Positions 1-5,103 of a stretch of DNA of 9,153 nucleotides are shown piece after piece; within the stretch, counting starts at the first letter, position 1, and each line of letters opens with the position of its first letter. A program made the translations under genes and the position numbers. The stretch is from Ruminiclostridium sp. (lineage in GTDB: Bacteria; Bacillota_A; Clostridia; Oscillospirales; Oscillospiraceae), in NCBI GenBank assembly GCA_017521345.1, contig JAFXCU010000207.1, positions 1 to 9,153 on the forward strand. Reading direction: 5' to 3'. The notes beneath the pieces are model-generated. The model ran no database searches and had not been told where the DNA came from. It saw only the letters and a list, made by a program, of their open reading frames with translations.

Positions 1-81
1 GCGAAACAAGGACATGCCGGGGGTATGTTTGCGCCGCAAGGACGGCAGATGCGAAGCGGCTGCGTCCCTTCTGGCGTGTAA
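1..81 (+). CDS. Possible C-terminal tail of an upstream gene (partial)
   Basis: From the window edge, frame 1 is open for 26 codons and ends at TAA (79-81), five bases before a plus-strand terminator hairpin. A terminator needs an upstream plus-strand transcript, so a gene tail is plausible here. The tail contains GGMFAPQGRQMRSG and matches no family I recognise. The other two forward frames are also open across this short stretch, so the frame choice rests only on the position of the stop relative to the terminator. The assignment is weak. Confidence 0.2.
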   Translation, partial: AKQGHAGGMFAPQGRQMRSGCVPSGV

Positions 82-86
82 ATCAG

Positions 87-121
87 ACGACAGCTTTCGA
101 CAGAGAGCTGTCGTTTTATTT
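87..121 (+). terminator. Rho-independent terminator of an upstream transcript
   Basis: ACGACAGCT (87-95) pairs perfectly with AGCTGTCGT (106-114) across a 10-nt loop and is followed by a T-rich tail (114-121). It separates whatever lies upstream from the CARF gene and implies that the CARF gene needs its own promoter, which is found at 163-191. Confidence 0.7.
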
Positions 122-162
122 GTGTTCGGCCTTTCTTTCGGTCTGCAAAATGCGGCACGCCG

Positions 163-191
163 TTGAAAATATCTGAAAATAGCCGTATAAT
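163..191 (+). promoter_or_regulatory. Near-consensus sigma-A promoter of the CARF nuclease gene
   Basis: A -35 box TTGAAA (163-168) is separated by exactly 17 bases from a perfect -10 box TATAAT (186-191). Transcription would start near 198. The possible TTG (163) and ATG (190) starts of the open frame lie inside the promoter and would not be on the mRNA, so translation must start at 211 or 217. The leader is only about 19 nt. Confidence 0.75.
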
Positions 192-216
192 GAAGAAAAG
201 AAAGGCGGGTATGTTC

Positions 217-1398
217 ATGGAAACTTTAATCGAGCTGTATGATGATCGTGCCATAGAAAACATTCTGGCTCCGGATATGTTCCGTCCTCAACGTATCATT
301 TATCTATGCCCTGTGGAAATTGCTCAGAATCGAAATCGCCAGGACAAGCTGCGGTCCTTTTTCTCCCGCCGGGGATGGGAGCCGGAACTGATCTTTATGG
401 AAGCCAGTCTCTTCAAGGCAGATTGTATTCTCCGCCAATTGCTTACCATTGGTGAGAAATACCCGGGCTGCGCCGTGGATGTTACCGGCGGCAGTGATGC
501 CGCACTATTTGCTGCGGGTATGTTCTCTGCGCAGACGGGCGCCCCCGCCTTTACTTTCTCCCGCAAAAGCAATCGCTTTTATGACATCAGCGGAGCAGAC
601 TTTGCGGATAATCTGGACTGCACCCGCTCCTATTCCGTGGAAGACTTTTTCCTTATGGCGGGCGGAACGTTACTCCCCGGCCGTGTAGACAATGCCCTTC
701 TGGAGCAGTATTTAGATGATTTTGACCCGTTTTTCTCGTGCTTCCTTCGTTTCCGTCGTGACTGGTCGGATATCATTTCCTATATTCAAAGGATATCTCC
801 CGCAGAATATGGTCAGACGCCTCCACTGTCTGTTCAGGGGAAATACACGGTGAAAGGTGACCACGGGTCAAGAAATTCCGCCAACGAAGGGGCGCTGAAA
901 GAATTTGCCCGCATCGGATTTATCCGGGACCTCAAAATTGCATCCGGCGAGGCGGTGTCTTTCCGTTTCCGGGATGCCAATATCCGGGCATGGCTGCGGG
1001 ATGTCGGCAGCGTATTGGAACTGTACGCTTACAAGGCCTGCATCGATGCCGGTATCTTCAACGATGTCATCAGCAGCGCCGTCGTTCGTTGGGATGACAC
1101 ATTGGGACACGCCAGCGTCTCCAACGAGATCGACGTGATGGCTGCCCGAGGCGTCATACCGCTATTTCTCAGCTGCAAGGCTACCGAAATCAAGACGGAG
1201 GCGCTCAACGAGCTTGCCATCCTTCGGGATCGTTTTGGCGGGAAAGGCGCAAAGGCCGCGATTATTACGACGGAACCCTGCAGTGCCGCTGCACACCACC
1301 GGGCTGCTCAGCTCGAAATTGCCGTCATCGATCTGGAGGAATTGAAAGACCATCAGCTGGTACATCGCTTAAAGGTCATCATGGAAGCGCAATCATAA
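217..1398 (+). CDS. CARF-domain PD-(D/E)XK nuclease, Card1/Can2-like (DUF1887)
   Basis: This is a 393-residue stand-alone effector of the DUF1887 family. Characterised members (Card1, Can2) bind cyclic tetra-adenylate through an N-terminal CARF domain, which switches on a C-terminal nuclease during type III CRISPR immunity. The N-terminus METLIELYDDRAIENIL is typical of the family. The CARF signature VDVTGGSDAALFAAG is at about residues 87-101. A middle segment (about 180-250) links to the nuclease domain, with an acidic residue in LELYAYK (E268), NEIDVM (D306) and LSCK (K321). A serine (S319) sits where the canonical ExK glutamate is expected. A conserved-looking RFGGKGAK helix follows. I chose ATG 217 because the promoter overlaps the upstream starts, AAAGG (201-205) lies 11 nt ahead, and the family start matches; ATG 211 is possible. 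The gene is richer in AT-ending codons than its neighbours. No CRISPR array or cas gene is in view. Family assignment is strong; the ligand and substrate are inferred. Confidence 0.85.
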   Translation: METLIELYDDRAIENILAPDMFRPQRIIYLCPVEIAQNRNRQDKLRSFFSRRGWEPELIFMEASLFKADCILRQLLTIGEKYPGCAVDVTGGSDAALFAAGMFSAQTGAPAFTFSRKSNRFYDISGADFADNLDCTRSYSVEDFFLMAGGTLLPGRVDNALLEQYLDDFDPFFSCFLRFRRDWSDIISYIQRISPAEYGQTPPLSVQGKYTVKGDHGSRNSANEGALKEFARIGFIRDLKIASGEAVSFRFRDANIRAWLRDVGSVLELYAYKACIDAGIFNDVISSAVVRWDDTLGHASVSNEIDVMAARGVIPLFLSCKATEIKTEALNELAILRDRFGGKGAKAAIITTEPCSAAAHHRAAQLEIAVIDLEELKDHQLVHRLKVIMEAQS

Positions 1399-1470
1399 CC
1401 GGTTTCGGGTTGATAAACAAAAGGAGATCGCAGGATTTTTGTATCAGAAGGGACTCGAACCCGGTTCCTC

Positions 1471-1499
1471 TTGCTTTCTTTTCCGGGATTTGTTATGGT
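1471..1499 (+). promoter_or_regulatory. Candidate promoter of the DUF2284 gene
   Basis: TTGCTT (1471-1476), a 17-base spacer and TATGGT (1494-1499) form a moderate promoter, helped by an extended -10 TGT just before the -10 box. The start would fall near 1506, giving a leader of about 22 nt that contains the GGAGG ribosome site at 1516-1520. This rules out the longer open frame that begins at TTG 1471. Confidence 0.45.
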
Positions 1500-1527
1500 A
1501 AAGACATCAAAGATCGGAGGACCACCT

Positions 1528-2046
1528 ATGAGCCGTGAACGCGCCCAGAAATACATCGACCAGGCCCTGGAACTGGGGGCCACCGACGCCGTTTTCTTCA
1601 CCGACGACCAGATCTGCTGGGACAGCCGCACCCTGCTCAAGTGCATGTACGGCTGCACCGACTGGGGCAAGAACCACACCTGCCCCTCCCGGCCCCACAA
1701 CCCCACCATGGCGGAGATGAAAGAGATGTTTTCCCGGTACCGTTGGGGGGTCATCATCCACACCAAGGAGAAAAAACTCTCCCAGAAGATCTCCCTGGCG
1801 GTGGAGGGGGCGGCCTACCACGACGGCTACTATTTCGCCATGTCCCTGGCCGACTGCGGCCTGTGCAAGGAGTGCGCCGCCGTGACCTGTGAGGACTGCC
1901 GCTTCATGGCCCTCTCCCGCCCGGCCTTCCACAGCGTGGGCATCGACGTGTTCAAGACCGTCCGGCAGATGGGTCTGCCCCTGGAGACCCTCCCCAGCCG
2001 TGACCACCCCGACCAGAACTGGTACAGCGCCGTCTTCATCGAGTAA
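1528..2046 (+). CDS. DUF2284 cysteine-rich predicted metal-binding protein
   Basis: The product is a 172-residue soluble protein of the DUF2284 family (predicted metal-binding, no established reaction). Nine cysteines fall in two groups. The N-terminal set is C30, C39, C43 and C52, the last three in KCMYGC and HTCPSRP, the family's usual CxxxC...CP arrangement. The C-terminal set is C110, C113, C116, C121 and C124, a CxxCxxC-x4-CxxC pattern resembling an iron-sulfur or zinc site. RPAFHSVGIDVFKT near residue 131 is also a family hallmark. There is no signal peptide or membrane segment. The start at 1528 follows GGAGG with a 7-nt gap. The gene has its own promoter and terminator, so it is a single-gene unit. 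An oxygen-sensitive Fe-S protein is plausible in an anaerobe, but the metal and function are unknown. Confidence 0.85.
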   Translation: MSRERAQKYIDQALELGATDAVFFTDDQICWDSRTLLKCMYGCTDWGKNHTCPSRPHNPTMAEMKEMFSRYRWGVIIHTKEKKLSQKISLAVEGAAYHDGYYFAMSLADCGLCKECAAVTCEDCRFMALSRPAFHSVGIDVFKTVRQMGLPLETLPSRDHPDQNWYSAVFIE

Positions 2047-2059
2047 ACAGGTTTTCTCA

Positions 2060-2088
2060 GCCCTGCCTTTCGGCGGGGCAATTTTTTT
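2060..2088 (+). terminator. Terminator of the DUF2284 gene
   Basis: GCCCTGCC (2060-2067) pairs with GGCGGGGC (2072-2079), with one G-U pair, across a 4-nt loop. Two A residues and seven T residues (2082-2088) follow. It ends 1 base before the -35 box of the next operon. Confidence 0.85.
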
Positions 2089-2089
2089 C

Positions 2090-2118
2090 TTGACAAATTA
2101 TACTATGCGTGGCATAGT
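2090..2118 (+). promoter_or_regulatory. Promoter of the PadR operon
   Basis: A perfect -35 TTGACA (2090-2095), a 17-base spacer and a CATAGT -10 (2113-2118, four of six matches) precede the PadR gene. The spacer and -10 box are covered by the palindrome at 2100-2120, so a bound repressor would exclude RNA polymerase. Confidence 0.65.
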
Positions 2119-2120
2119 AT
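2100..2120 (+). promoter_or_regulatory. Likely PadR operator (9-3-9 perfect palindrome)
   Basis: ATACTATGC (2100-2108) and GCATAGTAT (2112-2120) are perfect inverted repeats around a 3-base centre. The site overlies the -10 region of the promoter just upstream of a PadR gene. PadR-family dimers typically bind AT-rich dyads at their own promoter, so autorepression is the simplest reading. That this PadR binds this site is inferred from position. Confidence 0.7.
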
Positions 2121-2140
2121 TGTGTGAAAGGAGGTATGAG

Positions 2141-2461
2141 ATGGATATTCAGTTAAAACGTGGTCTGCTGGACGTGTGCGTCCTGGCCGCCATCAAAAAC
2201 GAAGACTCCTATGGGTATCAGATCGTCAAGGACATGAAGCCCTACGTGGAGATCTCGGAGTCCACTCTGTACCCCATCCTGCGAAGATTGGAGAGTGCAG
2301 AGCTGCTCACCGTCCGCAAGGCCGAGCACAACGGCCGCCTGCGGAAGTATTACCATATCACGCCCTTGGGGATGGCCCGGATCGAGGCATTCCAGGAGGA
2401 GTGGCAGGAGATCCTGGCCATCTATCGGTTCATCACCAGGGAGGTGTCAGAGGATGAATAA
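2141..2461 (+). CDS. PadR-family transcriptional repressor
   Basis: This is a 106-residue PadR regulator of the short type. Residues 1-75 form the winged helix: the N-terminal MDIQLKRGLLDVCVLAAI, the YGYQIVKDM helix, the recognition region ISESTLYPILRRLE (about 38-51) and a wing at RLRKYYHITPLG. Residues 77-100 form the C-terminal dimerisation helix. The start at 2141 follows AAAGGAGG (2127-2134) with a 6-nt gap; an ATG at 2136 is too close and out of frame. Its stop overlaps the start of the HAAS/DUF1700 gene (ATGAATAA, 2454-2461), which implies translational coupling. The likely role is to repress its own three-gene operon through the palindrome at 2100-2120, with the membrane partner controlling release. 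The PadR call is firm; the inducing signal is unknown. Confidence 0.92.
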   Translation: MDIQLKRGLLDVCVLAAIKNEDSYGYQIVKDMKPYVEISESTLYPILRRLESAELLTVRKAEHNGRLRKYYHITPLGMARIEAFQEEWQEILAIYRFITREVSEDE

Positions 2462-3056
2462 GCAAACCTTTCTTTGGGGGCTGATGGACGGCTTGTCCGG
2501 GCTGCCCATGGAGGATATCGAGCAGTCGCTGGACTACTACAGTGAGATGATCGACGACCGCATGGAGGACGGTCTGTCCGAAGAGGAGGCCGTGGCGGCC
2601 ATGGGGCCGGTGAAGGAGATCTGCGCCCAGATCCTGGCGGAGACCCCCTTGTCCCGTTTGGTGAAGGAGGCCGTTCGGCCCAAGCGGAAGCTCCGGGCCT
2701 GGGAGATCGTCCTGCTGGTCCTGGGTTCCCCGGTGTGGCTGCCCCTGCTGGCCGCCGCGGTTATCGTGGTGGCATCGGTGTACCTGTCCATCTGGGCGGT
2801 GCTGCTGAGTCTGTACGCCGCCGACCTGGCGGTGGCCGTCACCGGTCTGGCCGGGGGCGTTGCCATGGTCCAGATGCTCACAGCCGGGCAGACGGCAGAG
2901 GGGGTCTTCTTCCTGGGGGCCGGCCTAGTGTGCATCGGCCTGGCCATCCTGCTGTTCTTCGGGTTTAATCAGCTGACCAAGGGTCTGGTCTGGGTGACCA
3001 AGCGGGCCCTGCTTGTCTTGAAAAACAGCTTTGTGAGAAAGGGGGCTGCGGTATGA
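2454..3056 (+). CDS. HAAS/DUF1700 membrane signalling protein
   Basis: The product is a 200-residue protein with a cytoplasmic helical N-terminus and a membrane C-terminus. Residues 8-62 carry the HAAS pattern: LPMEDIEQSLDYYSEMIDDR, then GLSEEEAVAAMG and a short helix. A basic stretch (RPKRKLR, 75-81) precedes hydrophobic segments at about 83-120, 122-141 and 148-172, giving three or four membrane passes. A basic amphipathic tail follows. HAAS/DUF1700 proteins are commonly encoded directly after PadR genes and are thought to relay membrane or ligand signals to the regulator. The coupling here (8-base overlap upstream, ATGA overlap downstream) fits that. I prefer the start at 2454 to the longer open frame because the extra 5' part overlaps the PadR coding region. 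The family call is strong; the signal sensed is unknown. Confidence 0.85.
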   Translation: MNKQTFLWGLMDGLSGLPMEDIEQSLDYYSEMIDDRMEDGLSEEEAVAAMGPVKEICAQILAETPLSRLVKEAVRPKRKLRAWEIVLLVLGSPVWLPLLAAAVIVVASVYLSIWAVLLSLYAADLAVAVTGLAGGVAMVQMLTAGQTAEGVFFLGAGLVCIGLAILLFFGFNQLTKGLVWVTKRALLVLKNSFVRKGAAV

Positions 3057-4066
3057 GACGAGGAAAGAAAATCGCCCTTTGGGCGGCAGGCATCCTGATC
3101 GTTGTGGGTGTCGTCCTTGGGACAGGAGCCGTCCTGGTGGGCGGGGTCTCCATGGAGAGCCTGGATTATCAGGAACTGGTCACCGAGACGGTGCCCATCT
3201 CTGGGGACTTTGAGAACATTTCCATCAATGACAGCTTTTCCGACATCTATTTCCGTCCCTCGGAGGACGGCACCTGTAAGCTTGTATTCACACGGTTGAC
3301 AGATGTGACCTACACTGCAGAGGTGGAGGGAGACACCCTCACCATCACGGGAGAGGACGGACGAAAGTGGTATGAGATGATCCAGTTCGGTTCCGGCTCT
3401 GCCTGGGGCGAGCTGGAGATGGTGGTCTATCTGCCCGAGACTCGGTATGGGGATCTGACCATCACCTCTGGAGGCGGCGACCTGAACATCCCCGGGGAAT
3501 TCGGCTTCGACACCGCTTTCCTGGTCTCAGCCAGCGGTGACGTGACCTTCCGGGGAGAGACCGAGCGGATGCTTACCCTCCAGACCGCCAGCGGAGATAT
3601 CCTGGCAGAAAACGCCCGGGCAGAGAGTATACAGGTCAATACCGCCAGCGGGACCGTGACCCTGAACACGGTGACCGTGGGGGAGAACCTGGTGCTGGAC
3701 TCCAGCAGCGGTGACCTGGACCTGACCAACGTGGAGTGTGGGGAGCTGACGGCCAATTCTGCCAGCGGCACCATGGACTGCACCGGTATGCTGGTCATGG
3801 GGACCCTGCGGATGGACACCGCCAGCGGCGACATCCGGCTCATGGACTGTGATGCCTCCACCCTGTACCTGACAAGCTCCAGCGGGGATATCACCGGCAC
3901 CCTCCGCACCGATAAAGTCTATCAGGCCCACTCGGACAGCGGCGAGGTGGAGGTTCCTTTCTCCACCGTAGGCGGGCTCTGTGAGATTCATAGCTCCAGC
4001 GGCAATATTTGGTTCACGGCAGATGGGGTCCGGGGCTTCGGCGGAACCAACGGACAGAACGCATAA
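3053..4066 (+). CDS. DUF4097 beta-solenoid protein with N-terminal membrane anchor
   Basis: This 337-residue protein has a basic N-terminus (MRRGKK) and one membrane helix (about 7-30), probably an uncleaved anchor that places the rest outside. Residues 40-130 form a beta-rich leading region. From about 139 to 318 there is a regular repeat centred on an S/T-x-SG-D/T/E/N turn at about 139, 159, 178, 197, 217, 236, 256, 275, 294 and 314, a period of 19-20 residues. This is the rung pattern of a right-handed beta-solenoid, as in DUF4097 'putative adhesin' domains. Its start (ATGA) overlaps the stop of the DUF1700 gene, and AAAGGGGG (3038-3045) lies upstream. As last gene of the PadR operon it may be an envelope-stress output or a sensor partner of the HAAS protein. 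The structure is well supported; the function is inferred. Confidence 0.85.
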   Translation: MRRGKKIALWAAGILIVVGVVLGTGAVLVGGVSMESLDYQELVTETVPISGDFENISINDSFSDIYFRPSEDGTCKLVFTRLTDVTYTAEVEGDTLTITGEDGRKWYEMIQFGSGSAWGELEMVVYLPETRYGDLTITSGGGDLNIPGEFGFDTAFLVSASGDVTFRGETERMLTLQTASGDILAENARAESIQVNTASGTVTLNTVTVGENLVLDSSSGDLDLTNVECGELTANSASGTMDCTGMLVMGTLRMDTASGDIRLMDCDASTLYLTSSSGDITGTLRTDKVYQAHSDSGEVEVPFSTVGGLCEIHSSSGNIWFTADGVRGFGGTNGQNA

Positions 4067-4078
4067 GCAGATGTTAAG

Positions 4079-4119
4079 AAAACGCCCGTGAAATCTTAAA
4101 GATTTCATGGGCGTTTTTT
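4079..4119. terminator. Bidirectional terminator between convergent genes
   Basis: Positions 4079-4095 pair with 4101-4117 to form a 17-bp stem with one G-U pair and a 5-nt loop (TTAAA). T residues at 4114-4119 end the plus-strand PadR operon. The A-rich left arm and its flank (GTTAAGAAAA) give a U-rich tail on the minus strand, so the hairpin also serves the amidase gene, whose stop is at 4119-4121. Confidence 0.9.
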
Positions 4120-4946
4120 CATTCCAAAAGACCAAGACGATGGAGCATGGCCGCCACCTCCACCCGCTTGGCGGGCCGCTCCGGGGCGGTGCCGTCGGTG
4201 AGGCCGAGAGCTGTGGCCGACGCCCAGCCCCCTTCGGTCCGGGACCAGGCCGGCTCCGGCAGGGTGGCGGCGTGGCGGTGGGCCTTCTGCATCAGCTGGT
4301 AGGCCTGCTGGTCGGTGAGTTGGTCCAGAAATTCTTCCAGGGTCATGTCCAGGTCCTCCTCCTTGGATGGTTGGGCCAGCCGGGCGGCCACGTTCCGACG
4401 GAACCGGTCCATGGAGTAGTCCAGCCCCAGCCCTGCCCAGAGGTGATCCGGGTCGGCGTGATTGGTGGCGATCCCCCGGCGGCCTCCTTCGGCGTGGCTG
4501 AGGATGATTCCGTCGGCCAGAGGGTCCAGCCCGTGGAACCGGCACAGCTGGGCAAAGAGGTCCTCGGCCCGGTCCAGGACCTGCCGGATGTGGGCTATGG
4601 CGGCTTCCCGGTCCAGGACCTGGAAGGAGGCACCGTCCGTGTAACGGATGGTGTCCGGCTCGGTCATTTCGATGCCGAGATAGGCATCGTTGCTGGCGGT
4701 CTTTCCCCCGTGCCACCCCCGCATGGCGGAGCCGGGGATCTCCAGGATGGGCAGGGTCACATAGGTCTCCTTCGGCCCGATGAAGCCGTGGACGCAGGCC
4801 CGGTCATAGTCTGGACGGTCAAACTGGCGGATGAAGACCAAGGGGTCCGGCTGGGCCGTTCCCACCGAGTGGAGCATGAGCCCACGGACCCGGATGGTCC
4901 GTCCCAGCCGATAGCAGGGATTTCGGGTGAGGTATCGTGTGGTCAT
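4119..4946 (-). CDS. N-acetylmuramoyl-L-alanine amidase (Amidase_2/PGRP fold)
   Basis: This is a 275-residue zinc amidase that would cleave the bond between N-acetylmuramate and L-alanine in peptidoglycan. Residues 1-190 form the catalytic domain. H26 in GLMLHSVG, H151 in LSHAEGGRRGIA and D165 in NHADPDHLW are the likely zinc ligands, and E93 lies in YLGIEMTEP. Residues 200-225 are helical. The last part, 238-275 (GLTDGTAPERPAKRVEVAAML), resembles the short repeat found at the C-terminus of many clostridial phage-type lysins, perhaps a wall-binding module. There is no signal peptide, which suggests a lysin-like enzyme or release by lysis. No holin, phage or sporulation gene lies beside it. 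The start has GGAGG about 6 nt upstream. The gene is convergent with the PadR operon and divergent from the alcohol dehydrogenase. A prophage remnant or a domesticated lysin are both possible. Confidence 0.85.
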   Translation of the reverse strand: MTTRYLTRNPCYRLGRTIRVRGLMLHSVGTAQPDPLVFIRQFDRPDYDRACVHGFIGPKETYVTLPILEIPGSAMRGWHGGKTASNDAYLGIEMTEPDTIRYTDGASFQVLDREAAIAHIRQVLDRAEDLFAQLCRFHGLDPLADGIILSHAEGGRRGIATNHADPDHLWAGLGLDYSMDRFRRNVAARLAQPSKEEDLDMTLEEFLDQLTDQQAYQLMQKAHRHAATLPEPAWSRTEGGWASATALGLTDGTAPERPAKRVEVAAMLHRLGLLE

Positions 4947-5002
4947 TGGGCACCTCCTCTCCTTCCAGTCTATGACGGGGCGGGGGATTTTGCACCAATC
5001 CG

Positions 5003-5031
5003 TTGCGTTCCGGCGGGTTTCCTGCTATAAT
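5003..5031 (+). promoter_or_regulatory. Promoter of the alcohol dehydrogenase gene
   Basis: TTGCGT (5003-5008), a 17-base spacer and a perfect TATAAT (5026-5031) with an extended -10 TGC (5023-5025) form a strong promoter. Transcription would start near 5038, giving a leader of about 66 nt. In the rest of the 4947-5103 gap I see no convincing minus-strand promoter for the amidase; the best candidate there is very weak. Confidence 0.75.
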
Positions 5032-5049
5032 GTCCCCAAGCGACCAAAG

Positions 5050-5065
5050 GGCGGACTGGTCCGCC
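5050..5065 (+). promoter_or_regulatory. Inverted repeat in the alcohol dehydrogenase leader
   Basis: GGCGGACTGGTCCGCC reads as a perfect inverted repeat. As RNA it gives a 6-bp GC stem with a 4-nt loop, about 12-27 nt from the predicted transcript start. It could be a repressor site just downstream of the promoter or a 5' mRNA-stabilising hairpin. No T run follows, so it is not a terminator. Confidence 0.45.
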
Positions 5066-5103
5066 GGTCCCCCGTGTTTATTACCATAAAGGAGACTACC
5101 AAC

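Noticed and set aside
2..166. Frame-2 reading with RRKDGRCEA, like an integrase N-terminus
   Set aside because: The similarity is only a few residues, and the frame runs through the terminator at 87-121 and into the CARF promoter, so it is unlikely to be coding.
163..216. Longer start for the CARF gene (TTG 163 or ATG 190)
   Set aside because: Both lie within the TTGAAA-17-TATAAT promoter and would not be transcribed from it. The family N-terminus matches the start at 217.
1353..1766. 137-codon minus-strand frame across the CARF-DUF2284 junction
   Set aside because: It overlaps two well-supported genes in antisense and has no family match. Its RVRVPS segment is the usual artefact of translating a tRNA T-arm-like sequence.
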